Part shown: positions 49,446 through 58,322 of the stretch, one piece after another
Layout of the letters: each line of letters starts with the position of its first letter
Numbering within the stretch: the first letter of the stretch is position 1
DNA from: Nocardioides eburneiflavus
Lineage (GTDB): Bacteria > Actinomycetota > Actinomycetes > Propionibacteriales > Nocardioidaceae
Length of the DNA: 64,000 nucleotides
Direction: 5' to 3'
Assembly (NCBI RefSeq): GCF_004785795.1
Contig: NZ_SRRO01000001.1
Location: forward strand, 1,612,001-1,676,000
Notes under the pieces: generated by a model
Told to the model about the DNA's origin: nothing
What the model saw: only the letters and a program-made list of their open reading frames with translations
Database searches by the model: none
Translations under genes and position numbers: made by a program

Positions 49446-49931
49446 ATGCACTGTCCCTACTGCAAGAACGAGGACACCAAGGTCCTCGACTCCCGCGTCG
49501 CCGACGACGGCGGCTCGATCCGCCGCCGGCGTACGTGCGCGGCCTGCGACCGGCGCTTCACGACGGTCGAGAAGATGCAGCTCACGGTGCTCAAGCGCTC
49601 GGGCGCGACCGAGCCGTTCAACCGCGACAAGGCGATCGCCGGCGTACGGAAGGCCTGCAAGGGCCGCCCGGTCACCGACGCCCAGCTCGCCTGCCTCGGC
49701 CAGGAGGTCGAGGACGCACTCCGTCTGAGCGGGCAGGCCGAGTTCGACGCCAACGACGTCGGCCTCGCGATCCTCGCCCCGCTGCGGGCGCTCGACGAGG
49801 TGGCGTACCTCCGGTTCGCCTCCGTCTACCGCGCGTTCGAGTCGGCCGACGACTTCGACGCGGAGATCAAGATGCTGCGGCTCGAGCGAGCCGCGGACGA
49901 TCAGCCGGCGCATCCTGCGCATTCGGGCTGA
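49446..49931 (+). CDS. nrdR: Ribonucleotide reductase regulator NrdR
   Basis: A 161-aa repressor. The zinc ribbon is [17 protein letters not shown] (C3, C6) with [16 protein letters not shown] (C31, C34). The ATP-cone domain is [29 protein letters not shown] through [17 protein letters not shown]. NrdR senses ATP/dATP and represses ribonucleotide reductase genes by binding NrdR boxes. GGGAGGAGG upstream supports ATG 49446. It is co-directional with nrdJ, about 100 bp downstream, and probably autoregulates through the box at 49282. Confidence 0.96.
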   Translation: MHCPYCKNEDTKVLDSRVADDGGSIRRRRTCAACDRRFTTVEKMQLTVLKRSGATEPFNRDKAIAGVRKACKGRPVTDAQLACLGQEVEDALRLSGQAEFDANDVGLAILAPLRALDEVAYLRFASVYRAFESADDFDAEIKMLRLERAADDQPAHPAHSG

Positions 49932-49940
49932 CCCCCAAGC

Positions 49941-49976
49941 GGCCCGGCAGGTAGTGGGGAAGCTGCCTGCCGGGCC
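49941..49976 (+). terminator. Hairpin between nrdR and nrdJ
   Basis: GGCCCGGCAGG (49941-49951) and CCTGCCGGGCC (49966-49976) form a perfect 11-bp stem with a 14-nt loop. It could be a partial terminator or an attenuator setting nrdR/nrdJ stoichiometry. Confidence 0.6.
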
Positions 49977-50036
49977 TTCCAAGCAGCCGCGAGAAGACTC
50001 GCGAAGTTGAAGCAGAACCAAGGAAGAGGAGAACCC

Positions 50037-52952
50037 ATGACCGAGACGGTGAGCACCCGCGCGAAGGCGAGGGGCAAGGGCCTGAAGATGGAGCGCGTCT
50101 TCAGCACCGAGGGCACCCACCCCTACGACGCCATCACGTGGGAGCGTCGCGACGTCGTCCAGCAGAACTGGAAGACCGGCGAGACCGTCTTCGAGCAGCG
50201 CGGCGTGGAGTTCCCCGACTTCTGGTCGGTCAACGCCTCGACCATCGTCACCACCAAGTACTTCCGCGGCGCCGTCGGCACCGACGCCCGCGAGTGGAGC
50301 CTCAAGCAGCTCATCGACCGGGTCGTGAAGACCTACACCAAGGCCGGCATCGACCACGACTACTTCGCCACCGACGCCGACGCCGAGATCTTCGAGCACG
50401 AGCTGACCTGGCTGCTGGTCAACCAGTACTTCTCCTTCAACTCTCCCGTCTGGTTCAACGTCGGCACCCCGTCGCCGCAGCAGGTCTCGGCCTGCTTCAT
50501 CCTCTCGGTCGACGACTCGATGGACTCGATCCTCAACTGGTACAAGGAGGAGGGCTTCATCTTCAAGGGCGGCTCGGGCGCCGGCCTCAACCTCTCCCGT
50601 ATCCGCTCCTCCAAGGAGCTCCTCTCCTCCGGCGGCACGGCGTCGGGCCCCGTGTCCTTCATGCGCGGCGCCGACGCGTCCGCCGGCACCATCAAGTCGG
50701 GCGGCGCGACGCGTCGTGCGGCCAAGATGGTCGTCCTCGACGTCGACCACCCCGACATCGAGGAGTTCGTGATGACGAAGGCCAAGGAGGAGGACAAGAT
50801 CCGCGCCCTCCGCGACGCCGGGTTCGACATGGACCTCGGCGGTGCCGACATCACCTCCGTCCAGTACCAGAACGCCAACAACTCCGTCCGTGTCAGCGAC
50901 GAGTTCATGCGCGCGGTCGAGGACGGCACCGAGTTCGGCCTGCGCTCGCGCGGCACCGGCGAGGTCATCGAGACCGTCGACGCCCGCGACCTGTTCCGCA
51001 AGATCAGCGAGGCCGCCTGGGCCTGCGCCGACCCGGGCCTGCAGTACGACGACACGATCAACGACTGGCACACCAACCCAGAGACCGGGCGCATCACCGC
51101 GTCCAACCCGTGCTCGGAGTACATGTCGCTCGACAACTCCTCGTGCAACCTGGCGTCGCTCAACCTGCTGAAGTTCCTCAAGGACGACGACACCTTCGAC
51201 GCCGCCCTCTTCGCGAAGGCCGTCGAGTTCATCATCACCGCGATGGACATCTCGATCTGCTTCGCCGACTTCCCGACCGAGGCGATCGGCCAGACCACCG
51301 TCGACTACCGCCAGCTCGGCATCGGGTACGCCAACCTCGGCGCGCTGCTGATGGCGATGGGCCTCGGGTACGACTCCGAGGGTGGCCGCTCGATGGCTGC
51401 CGCGATCACCTCGCTCATGACCGGAACCTCCTACAAGCGCAGCGCCGAGCTCGCCGGGATCGTCGGTCCGTACGCCGGGTACGCCCGCAACGCCGACGCC
51501 CACAAGCGCGTGATGCGCAAGCACCAGGCGGCCAACGACGTTGTCCGCGTGCTGCACACGGAGGACGGCCGCGTGCACAAGCTGGCCACCAAGGCGTGGG
51601 CCGACGTGATCAAGCTGGGCGAGAAGAACGGCTTCCGCAACGCGCAGGCCTCGGTCCTCGCGCCCACCGGCACCATCGGCTTCATGATGGACTGCGACAC
51701 CACCGGCATCGAGCCCGACTTCTCGCTGGTGAAGTTCAAGAAGCTCGTCGGCGGCGGCTCGATGCAGATCGTCAACCAGACCATCCCGCGGGCCCTGAAG
51801 AAGATGGGCTACCAGGAGGAGCAGGTCGAGGCGATCGTCGCCTACATCGCCGAGCACGGCCACGTGGTCGACGCGCCCGGCCTGAAGACCGAGCACTACG
51901 AGATCTTCGACACCGCGATGGGCGCCCGCGCGCTCAAGCCGATGGGCCACGTGCGGATGATGGCGGCCGCGCAGCCGTTCCTCTCCGGCGCGATCTCCAA
52001 GACGGTCAACCTGCCGGAGTCGGCCACGGTCGAGGAGATCGAGGACGTCTACCTGCAGTCCTGGAAGCTCGGGCTCAAGGCGACCGCGATCTACCGCGAC
52101 AACTGCAAGGTCGGGCAGCCGTTGTCCGACGGTGGCGGCAAGGCCAAGAAGGACGCCGCCGACAAGGCTGCCGGGTCGGTTGAGCCCGTCGAGACCAAGG
52201 TCGTGGAGAAGGTCGTCTACGCCCCGGTCCGCAAGCGCCTGCCGAAGTCGCGCGTCTCCCGTACGACGTCGTTCACCGTCGGCGGTGCCGAGGGCTACAT
52301 GACCTCCGGCGCCCACGACGACGGCCAGCTCGGCGAGGTCTTCCTCAAGCTCGGCAAGCAGGGCTCGACCCTGGCCGGCGTGATGGACGCCTTCTCGATC
52401 GCGGTGTCGATCGGCCTGCAGTACGGCGTACCGCTGGAGACGTACGTCTCGAAGTTCACCAACCTGCGCTTCGAGCCCGCCGGCCTGACCGACGACCCGG
52501 ACGTGCGGATGTCGCAGTCGATCATGGACTACATCTTCCGCCGCCTGGCCCTGGACTACCTGTCCTTCGAGGAGCGCTCGCAGCTCGGCATCTACTCCGC
52601 CGAGGAGCGTCAGCGTCACCTCGAGACCGGCTCCTACGAGCCGCTCGTGGAGGAGACCGGCAGCGCATCCGAACTCCGCGAGGCCGCCGCTCCCCTGGTT
52701 GAGCAGGGCGACGAAGGAGCCCGTGTCGAAACCAAGGTCGACGTCGAGACCAAGGACACCCACGGCTCCGAGGCCCGCGAGGTCCCGGCCCACGTGACCA
52801 CGGGCGAGGCCAAGACCACCGCCGAGCTCTTCGAGAAGCTCACCGGCACCGCCGTCGACTCCCCGCTCTGCATGACCTGTGGGACGAAGATGCGCCCGGC
52901 TGGCTCGTGCTACGTGTGCGAGGGCTGCGGGAGCACCAGCGGCTGCAGCTGA
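50037..52952 (+). CDS. nrdJ: Vitamin B12-dependent (class II) ribonucleoside-diphosphate reductase
   Basis: A 971-aa adenosylcobalamin-dependent reductase making deoxynucleotides. Core blocks: YFSFNSPVWFNVGTPSPQQVSACF (active-site Cys region), GGSGAGLNLSRIRSSKE, the radical-site region NPCSEYMSLDNSSCNLASLN, and LAPTGTIGFMMDCDTTGIEP. The C-terminus carries four cysteines (CMTCGTKMRPAGSCYVCEGC), a ribbon-like tail expected to shuttle reducing equivalents. AGGAAGAGGAG precedes ATG 50037. Residues around 888-899 are encoded by a dispersed repeat inserted in frame, in a variable linker before the Cys-rich tail. Works without oxygen dependence. Controlled by NrdR. Confidence 0.95.
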   Translation: MTETVSTRAKARGKGLKMERVFSTEGTHPYDAITWERRDVVQQNWKTGETVFEQRGVEFPDFWSVNASTIVTTKYFRGAVGTDAREWSLKQLIDRVVKTYTKAGIDHDYFATDADAEIFEHELTWLLVNQYFSFNSPVWFNVGTPSPQQVSACFILSVDDSMDSILNWYKEEGFIFKGGSGAGLNLSRIRSSKELLSSGGTASGPVSFMRGADASAGTIKSGGATRRAAKMVVLDVDHPDIEEFVMTKAKEEDKIRALRDAGFDMDLGGADITSVQYQNANNSVRVSDEFMRAVEDGTEFGLRSRGTGEVIETVDARDLFRKISEAAWACADPGLQYDDTINDWHTNPETGRITASNPCSEYMSLDNSSCNLASLNLLKFLKDDDTFDAALFAKAVEFIITAMDISICFADFPTEAIGQTTVDYRQLGIGYANLGALLMAMGLGYDSEGGRSMAAAITSLMTGTSYKRSAELAGIVGPYAGYARNADAHKRVMRKHQAANDVVRVLHTEDGRVHKLATKAWADVIKLGEKNGFRNAQASVLAPTGTIGFMMDCDTTGIEPDFSLVKFKKLVGGGSMQIVNQTIPRALKKMGYQEEQVEAIVAYIAEHGHVVDAPGLKTEHYEIFDTAMGARALKPMGHVRMMAAAQPFLSGAISKTVNLPESATVEEIEDVYLQSWKLGLKATAIYRDNCKVGQPLSDGGGKAKKDAADKAAGSVEPVETKVVEKVVYAPVRKRLPKSRVSRTTSFTVGGAEGYMTSGAHDDGQLGEVFLKLGKQGSTLAGVMDAFSIAVSIGLQYGVPLETYVSKFTNLRFEPAGLTDDPDVRMSQSIMDYIFRRLALDYLSFEERSQLGIYSAEERQRHLETGSYEPLVEETGSASELREAAAPLVEQGDEGARVETKVDVETKDTHGSEAREVPAHVTTGEAKTTAELFEKLTGTAVDSPLCMTCGTKMRPAGSCYVCEGCGSTSGCS
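52697..52733 (+). repeat. Dispersed repeat inside nrdJ
   Basis: GGTTGAGCAG to GTGTCGAAACC, the same ends and length class as the units of the 40975-41482 array. It is translated in frame as VEQGDEGARVET. Confidence 0.85.
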
Positions 52953-52965
52953 CCTGACAGAACGC

Positions 52966-53003
52966 GAAGGGCCCCGACCTCGAGTGTGAGGTCGGGGCCC
53001 TTC
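52966..53003 (+). terminator. Strong terminator after nrdJ
   Basis: GAAGGGCCCCGACCTC (52966-52981) and GAGGTCGGGGCCCTTC (52988-53003) form a perfect 16-bp stem with a 6-nt loop, 13 bp after the nrdJ stop. It also faces the end of the convergent helicase gene. Confidence 0.85.
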
Positions 53004-53087
53004 AGCGTGTGTCGGACGACAGAGAATTGATCTGATAGAGACAGGTGCGTGCTCTAGCGCTCGCGACCGTCGCGCGTGGGCGGGACG

Positions 53088-56000
53088 CTACTGAGCAACC
53101 GCAGACGCATGATTGAAGAAGTCCATCGGCATCTGGGTCCCAAGACGCCAGGTGATTGCAATCGGACGATCGCCTGTGTGGCTGACGTACGTCGCCGGCC
53201 CCAGGAAGAGATAGGGCGACGTGCCGAAGTCGTCTTTCTGCTCCTGGCGCACAAACAGGAGCACAGTGCTCGTGCCGTTGAGGTATCGCTGCCCCGTTTT
53301 CGACGTGACCGACGTCGTTGACTGCGTCTCCCAATGGAACAGATCCCGGGAGATGGGGTAGTCGGCGTACATCGTGGAGGGGGAGTAGTCGGCTTCCGAC
53401 TTCTTGAGGGTGATGAAGAAGGCGTCGACGTTCAGGTGTTCGAGATAGAGCACTCCCTCGCGGAAGCTGTTGGGATTCCGCGGGAAGTCGAGCGCGGCGA
53501 GGATCTCTTCACGCTGATACCTGGCGTGGATCTTCAAAGGTACGTCTGCCAGCGCAGGCGGGAGATCGGACGGAACGTGGCGCGCGGCCTCGTAGCTGAG
53601 GTCGACGACTGTCGAGATCTCTGCGCGGGTTGCGACTTCCCTGCGAAGAGCGTCGAGACCCTCGTCGATGGAGGCGTACCCCCCGCCGTCGGACCAGAGG
53701 GAGTAGTAGAGCATCCGCGCCAGGCGCTGCTCGGCCTGCGACATCCGCGAGTAGTCCGGCGCCCCATCGTCTAGCAGTGCCTTGTAGGCCGTTGCCCTGG
53801 TTGGGTCATCCACGTGGGCGAACGCACGTACGCGCTTCAGGAGCTTGGCTTCGAGCTCGGAGCCCGGCAGCGTGGGCAGGTCGGCATCTCTACGAAGCTT
53901 GGTCCACGAGTGACTTCCCCTCCTGAGAATGTCGCTGAGCTCCAGCCCTGAGACGTCGAGGAACTCTGCGAGTGAGTCGTCCTTGGTGGACTTGAGGTGA
54001 GCGACGATCTGCGCCCAGCGGTTGCTGATCTGGGACCGGAGGTTGTCCAGGACCACCTGCTGGCACTGCTGATCCAGTCGGACCTGACATCCAGACGGCA
54101 GGAAGGGAAAGTCTTCCTTCACCGCTTTCTCAAGCTGCTTGCCGTGCAGTCCCGTGAGAGCGCTGAACTTGCGCGCGAAGCTGAACTCCTTACGGTGGTA
54201 GCCGACGAAGTCAAGGACGGTGAGAACTGCCTTGGTCGTCGTCCGGCGCAGCCCCCGGCCCAACTGCTGCATGAAGATGGTGGAGCTCTCTGTCGGCCTC
54301 AAGAACAGCACCGTGTCGACGTCGGGGATGTCGAGGCCCTCATTGAAGACGTCGACGGTGAAGAGCACATTCACCGAGGCATCTCGAAGTTCGCGCAACG
54401 CGGTCGCCCGTTCGTCGTGAGGCGTGGTCCCGGTGACAGTGCGAGCCGGAATGCCGGCATCGTTGAACACGCGCGTCATGTACTCGGCGTGTGCAACGCT
54501 GACGCAGAAGCCCAGTGCGCGCATCTGTCCAGCGTCGGCAATCTTGTCCTCGACCGCCTTCAGGATGATTCGCGCACGTGCGTCGTTGCCAGTGAAGACG
54601 CCATCGAGCTGGGTCTCGTCGTACTTGCCTCGAGACCAGGTGATCGAGCGAAGGTCGGTGCCGTCGGCGATCGCGAAGTAGTGGAACGGGCAGAGAAGGT
54701 CGGCTCCGAGGGCATCCCACAGTCGAAGCTCGGCCGCCGTCCGGCCGTCGAAGATGCTGCGCACATCCACTCCATCGCCGCGCTCTGGCGTCGCAGTGAG
54801 GCCCAAGAGCTCTCGAGGCGTCAGATGGTTAAGGATCCGTCGATAGGTCCGTGCTTCCGCGTGATGGAACTCGTCGATGACAACGATCTCGAATGCGTCA
54901 GCTGGGATGTTGGTGACGCCGTAGGCAGTCAGCGACTGGATGCTGGCGAAGACGTGCTGCCACCGCTCGGGCCGCTGGCCGCCGACGTACAGTTCCCCGA
55001 AGTCGCCGTCCCCGAGCACCTCGCGGTAGGTCCGCATTGACTGCAGCAGGATTTCCTTGCGGTGCGCCACGAACAGCAGTGGCGGCCGCCTGCCGGCTTC
55101 GTGCGCGAGGTTTCGGTAATCGAGGGCAGCTATGACGGTCTTGCCCGTGCCTGTTGCCGCGACGACGAGATTGCGATGCCGGTCGTGAAGCACACGCTCA
55201 ACCTGGATCGCGTCGAGCATCTCCTGCTGATACGGGTAGGGGCGCACCTCGAGGCCCGCAAGCGTGATCGTGACCCGGTCGGACGACTTGCCGCCCTTGG
55301 CTTCGAGAAGCGCGTCATCGAGGCGATCGCGATCGCGTTCGGGGTCGTATGACTCGAACTCGGGGCTGTTCCAGTACGCGTCGAAGGTGGCGCGGAACTT
55401 GTCGAGCAGGCTCGGGGTCGCGGCCGTGCTGAGTCGCACATTCCATTCGACCCCCTCCAGCATGGCCGAGGTAGTGAGGTTCGAGGAGCCTACGTATGCG
55501 GTGTCGAAGCCCGTGTCGCGCCCGAAGAGCCAGGCCTTGGCGTGAAGGCGCGTGCGCTTGGCGTCGTACTGGACCTTCACCTCCGCCCCGAACTCGTTGA
55601 CCAAGCGGTCGAGTGCGCGCCTTTCGGTGCCGCCGATGTACGTCGTGGTGACCACCCGAATCGGCACCCCGGCTTCGTCCGCGGCCTTGAGCTCGTTCTC
55701 GATGAGACGCAGCCCGTGCCACATGACGAAGGCGCACAGAAGGTCGACCGTGTCTGCCGAGTCGATCTCGGCCCGGAGTTCGGAGGCAAGGCTGGGCTCG
55801 CCGTGTGCATTGGTGAGCAGCGCGGCGTCGTTCAGGGGAGTCTTGGGACGCAGCGCCATCCGGGTCACCTGACCCGGGCCTGCGGGCCGACGTACGGCGA
55901 GCAGTTGCTCAACGGGCGGAGTGACAGGCCGGTGCGAATCTTCGATGACTCGCAAGAAGTCGTTCGCCGCGTCGAGACGCGCCACGGGATCTTTGATTGC

Positions 56001-56201
56001 TGCCAGGCGGCGTTGAAGTGCGAACGCGATATGCCGGCTCAGAACGTGTACTTGATCCGCTTCATCCACGCGGCCCTGTTCGTGCTCGTGCGCTTCGTCG
56101 ACATTGATCAGCGACTGAAGCTGCTCGGTGACGAGCGTTTCGTGAAGTCCAACTGGCAGTGAAGAAGGTTCATGCACGCGACGGAAGCTTGCCAGGCGCA
56201 T
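53088..56201 (-). CDS. PLD-DEAD/DEAH helicase-DUF3427 protein
   Basis: A 1037-aa multidomain protein. The N-terminal PLD-like nuclease domain has a single HxK motif (RTRLHAKAWLFGRD, about residue 219) and GSSNLTTSAMLEG. The superfamily 2 helicase core has Walker A in VVAATGTGKTVIAALDYR (about 350), motif II VVIDEFHHAEA (about 442), LLGLTATPERGDGVD (motif III), and motif VI MQQLGRGLRRT (about 650). The C-terminal 350 residues match DUF3427. Such proteins probably process DNA and are often found in variable islands. Start ATG 56201 is uncertain; it follows the Nudix gene by 50 bp on the same strand. The DNA is AT-richer than the backbone, suggesting acquisition. Confidence 0.88.
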   Translation of the reverse strand: MRLASFRRVHEPSSLPVGLHETLVTEQLQSLINVDEAHEHEQGRVDEADQVHVLSRHIAFALQRRLAAIKDPVARLDAANDFLRVIEDSHRPVTPPVEQLLAVRRPAGPGQVTRMALRPKTPLNDAALLTNAHGEPSLASELRAEIDSADTVDLLCAFVMWHGLRLIENELKAADEAGVPIRVVTTTYIGGTERRALDRLVNEFGAEVKVQYDAKRTRLHAKAWLFGRDTGFDTAYVGSSNLTTSAMLEGVEWNVRLSTAATPSLLDKFRATFDAYWNSPEFESYDPERDRDRLDDALLEAKGGKSSDRVTITLAGLEVRPYPYQQEMLDAIQVERVLHDRHRNLVVAATGTGKTVIAALDYRNLAHEAGRRPPLLFVAHRKEILLQSMRTYREVLGDGDFGELYVGGQRPERWQHVFASIQSLTAYGVTNIPADAFEIVVIDEFHHAEARTYRRILNHLTPRELLGLTATPERGDGVDVRSIFDGRTAAELRLWDALGADLLCPFHYFAIADGTDLRSITWSRGKYDETQLDGVFTGNDARARIILKAVEDKIADAGQMRALGFCVSVAHAEYMTRVFNDAGIPARTVTGTTPHDERATALRELRDASVNVLFTVDVFNEGLDIPDVDTVLFLRPTESSTIFMQQLGRGLRRTTTKAVLTVLDFVGYHRKEFSFARKFSALTGLHGKQLEKAVKEDFPFLPSGCQVRLDQQCQQVVLDNLRSQISNRWAQIVAHLKSTKDDSLAEFLDVSGLELSDILRRGSHSWTKLRRDADLPTLPGSELEAKLLKRVRAFAHVDDPTRATAYKALLDDGAPDYSRMSQAEQRLARMLYYSLWSDGGGYASIDEGLDALRREVATRAEISTVVDLSYEAARHVPSDLPPALADVPLKIHARYQREEILAALDFPRNPNSFREGVLYLEHLNVDAFFITLKKSEADYSPSTMYADYPISRDLFHWETQSTTSVTSKTGQRYLNGTSTVLLFVRQEQKDDFGTSPYLFLGPATYVSHTGDRPIAITWRLGTQMPMDFFNHASAVAQ

Positions 56202-56251
56202 CCGACGAGATGTCGGGATTCGGGCGGTTCGTGAAGGCCAACCCGCCGGTT

Positions 56252-56662
56252 TCAATCTTTCGTCAGGCCGGTCAAGTGCCGAACGACGTCCTCGACCGCC
56301 GGCACATCCGCTGGAGCCCAAGCCAGGTCGGTGAGGCGGTCGGGCTGCAGCCAGAACTCAGCTGCGTGTTCAGTGAGCGATGGCTCGCCCGCGATCAGGT
56401 CGCAGTAGTAGGTCGTGAGGCGAACGGTGCCGAAGTCGTAGTCATGTGCGGTGGTGGTGACCTTGTTGCCCACCTTCACTTCACACAGGAGTTCCTCCTG
56501 GATCTCGCGAGTCAGGGCGGTGATCTCGTCTTCGCCGGGCTCGACCTTTCCGCCAGGGAACTCCCACATGCCAGGCAGGCTGCCGTCAGGTCCGCGTTGG
56601 ACGCAGTAGACGAGTCCGTCGCGGACGATCACCGCGCCGACCACCTCGATCGTTCGCTTCAC
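56252..56662 (-). CDS. MutT-like Nudix hydrolase
   Basis: A 136-aa compact MutT-type protein: TIEVVGAVIVRDGLVYCVQRG, then the Nudix box GGKVEPGEDEITALTREIQE followed by ELLCEVKVG (GX5EX7REUXEEXX, intact), and YDFGTVRLTTYYCDLIAGEP. MutT-like enzymes clean nucleotide pools or hydrolyse modified nucleotides. GTG at 56662 is the start; no Shine-Dalgarno sequence is seen. It lies directly upstream of the PLD-helicase on the same strand, so the two are probably one transcription unit. A role tied to the helicase rather than housekeeping MutT is inferred from the pairing. Confidence 0.85.
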   Translation of the reverse strand: MKRTIEVVGAVIVRDGLVYCVQRGPDGSLPGMWEFPGGKVEPGEDEITALTREIQEELLCEVKVGNKVTTTAHDYDFGTVRLTTYYCDLIAGEPSLTEHAAEFWLQPDRLTDLAWAPADVPAVEDVVRHLTGLTKD

Positions 56663-56816
56663 CGCGCCAATACTGCCGCCTAGTGAGCGCCGGGCTGACA
56701 GAGGTGCGTGAGCACGTACCCGAGCGAGTTCCCATATAGCCCTGGGGTCATAGATTCCCGCAATCGCCGGTGAACCCGCTCCGATGTGCTTAGCCTTCCC
56801 GCCGGGGGTGTTTGAC

Positions 56817-57665
56817 ATGGAAGCAGGGGAGTCCGCGTACGACGTGGCGAAGCGGCAGCGTGAAATGGCCGAGCGGCTGCAACGCTCAGCCGCGCTGTGG
56901 GAGCGCGGCGCCGAGGGAGAGGTCGCTGTGGCTCGTGCCCTCGAGGCGCTGCCCGACGGGTGGGTGGTCCTGCACGACCTGGCGTGGCCGGGTCGGAAGA
57001 GGGCCAACATCGACCACGTCGTCGTCGGACCGGGCGGGGTGTTCGTCGTCGACGCCAAGAACTGGTCGGGTCGAGTAGAGATCCGCGACCAGGTCCTGAT
57101 GCAGAACGGCCGGCGTCGCGAGCCGGCTGTCGTCTCCGCTGCCGAAGCCGCCATCGGCCTCCAGAGCATCGTGCCTCCGCCGGCCTCCTGCATGGGCGTC
57201 CTGTGCTTCGTGCACGACGATCCACTGACAGGTTGGGCGCGAGACGTGATGGTGTGCTCGACCAGCAACGTCGCGACCATGCTGCTCTCCCGTCCATCCG
57301 TGCTCAGCGCGGAGGACGTACGACGCAGCGTGGACGCGATCAGGCTCATGCCGACGGGGTCGCCGCCGGCGTCGGGCCGCCTGGCCAAGCCTCGACCGTC
57401 GACGCCCAGTCGTACGACCGCGAAGCGGAGGCGCGGGCATCCGGTTGCCGTCCTCGTCGGTGCTCTGGTCCTCCTGTTCGCGGTCTCCAGCGGCGGTCTC
57501 GCGAAGGCAGGCGGCTGGTTGGGCGAGCGGATGGTCGAGGTGATTGCCCCAACTGATCCCGTCGAGCCGACCCCCTCGCAGCCCGCGAAGCAGCGCGAGC
57601 AGAAGCAGCAGAAGCAAGAGAACAAGCAGCTGGACGGGCAGCAGAGCCGATCGCGCGCAGGCTGA
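56817..57665 (+). CDS. NERD-domain protein with C-terminal membrane anchor
   Basis: A 282-aa protein. The NERD (nuclease-related) domain covers about 28-150: WERGAEGEVAVARALEALPDGW, RANIDHVVVGPGGVFVVDAKNWSG, with E33, D66, D79 and K81 as the restriction-like E-D-DxK set. A linker is followed by a transmembrane helix (about 204-224, HPVAVLVGALVLLFAVSSGG) and a Lys/Gln-rich tail. Divergent from the Nudix-helicase pair, with a 154-bp shared intergenic region. Nuclease activity is predicted from intact residues; biological role unknown. Confidence 0.82.
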   Translation: MEAGESAYDVAKRQREMAERLQRSAALWERGAEGEVAVARALEALPDGWVVLHDLAWPGRKRANIDHVVVGPGGVFVVDAKNWSGRVEIRDQVLMQNGRRREPAVVSAAEAAIGLQSIVPPPASCMGVLCFVHDDPLTGWARDVMVCSTSNVATMLLSRPSVLSAEDVRRSVDAIRLMPTGSPPASGRLAKPRPSTPSRTTAKRRRGHPVAVLVGALVLLFAVSSGGLAKAGGWLGERMVEVIAPTDPVEPTPSQPAKQREQKQQKQENKQLDGQQSRSRAG

Positions 57666-57681
57666 TCCGGTCGCGGACGAT

Positions 57682-58050
57682 TCAGTCGCGCTCCCAGGGC
57701 GCCTCGTCGCCCATCTTCGCGTAGTACTTCGCGAGGTGGTTCTTGACGCGCTCGACGTCCTTCGAGGGCAGGTCGACGCCGCCGCGACCGCCGGCCATGA
57801 CGTTGCCGGCGGCCATCACGCCGCGGGGGACCGCGCACAGCTTGCCGTCGATGATGTCGGCGACGAGCAGCTTGTAGGCGGTGAAGTTGCTCTTCTTGTC
57901 CGCGTCGTACCAGACGTGGGCGTCGCGGTACTTATCGTTGGGACCGTCCTCGGCGCCGGCCCACTCGCGTACCCGCTTCTCGGCGGCGTCGCCGTCCCAG
58001 TCGTGGTCGCGGTCCGCGAGGGGCAGGTTCTGGAAGCTCGTCACAGCCAT
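57682..58050 (-). CDS. Conserved hypothetical protein
   Basis: A 122-aa soluble protein: FQNLPLADRDHDWDGDAAEKRVREWAG, YRDAHVWYDADKKSNFTAYKLLVADIIDGKLCAVPRG and DLPSKDVERVKNHLAKYYAKMGD. Similar segments occur in conserved actinobacterial and phage-associated proteins of unknown function (recalled; possibly DUF6582). No catalytic motif is obvious. ATG 58050 gives the conserved N-terminus. Converges with the NERD gene (16-bp gap). Confidence 0.7.
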   Translation of the reverse strand: MAVTSFQNLPLADRDHDWDGDAAEKRVREWAGAEDGPNDKYRDAHVWYDADKKSNFTAYKLLVADIIDGKLCAVPRGVMAAGNVMAGGRGGVDLPSKDVERVKNHLAKYYAKMGDEAPWERD

Positions 58051-58098
58051 GACCCCACGGTGCTCCTGCCTCGCGACGTGGGACACCCCCGAAGAGGC

Positions 58099-58235
58099 GG
58101 GGTCTCGATACGCCGCTCGTTCCTCGCGGGCTACTCGACCAGCGAGAGGTCGATCCTCGGCCAGCGGCGGCCTCGGGTCTCGTGACGGGACTTCGTCCCT
58201 CCTCGACCAGCGGGAGGTCCCTCCTCGACCAGCGC
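58099..58235. repeat. Cluster of degenerate dispersed repeats
   Basis: GGGGTCTCGATACGCCGC to CTACTCGACC (58099-58140), then a second unit GGGTCTCGTGACGGG to CTCCTCGACCAGCGGGAGG and a truncated CTCCTCGACCAGCGCGG. It occupies the region between the 57682 gene and the SARP regulator. The first unit is related to 27101-27155. Confidence 0.6.
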
Positions 58236-58322
58236 GGCCGGTGGGCGCGCGTGCCCGAAATCGGGGCAGCGCGCAGCCCTGGAGGAGCCCTACTCTCGAC
58301 GGGGGCCTACGCGAGGAATGGG

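Noticed and set aside
49932..50036. Cobalamin riboswitch before the B12-dependent nrdJ
   Set aside because: The 105-bp gap holds only a simple hairpin; no B12-box-like sequence is visible and the space is too small.
49359..52793. Very long open frame on the minus strand opposite nrdR-nrdJ
   Set aside because: It is antisense to strongly conserved genes with correct motifs, and its sequence is Val/Gly/Asp/Leu-rich low complexity as expected from high-GC third-position shadows.
53088..58050. Prophage remnant
   Set aside because: No integrase, terminase, capsid or portal genes are present; one phage-like hypothetical is not enough.
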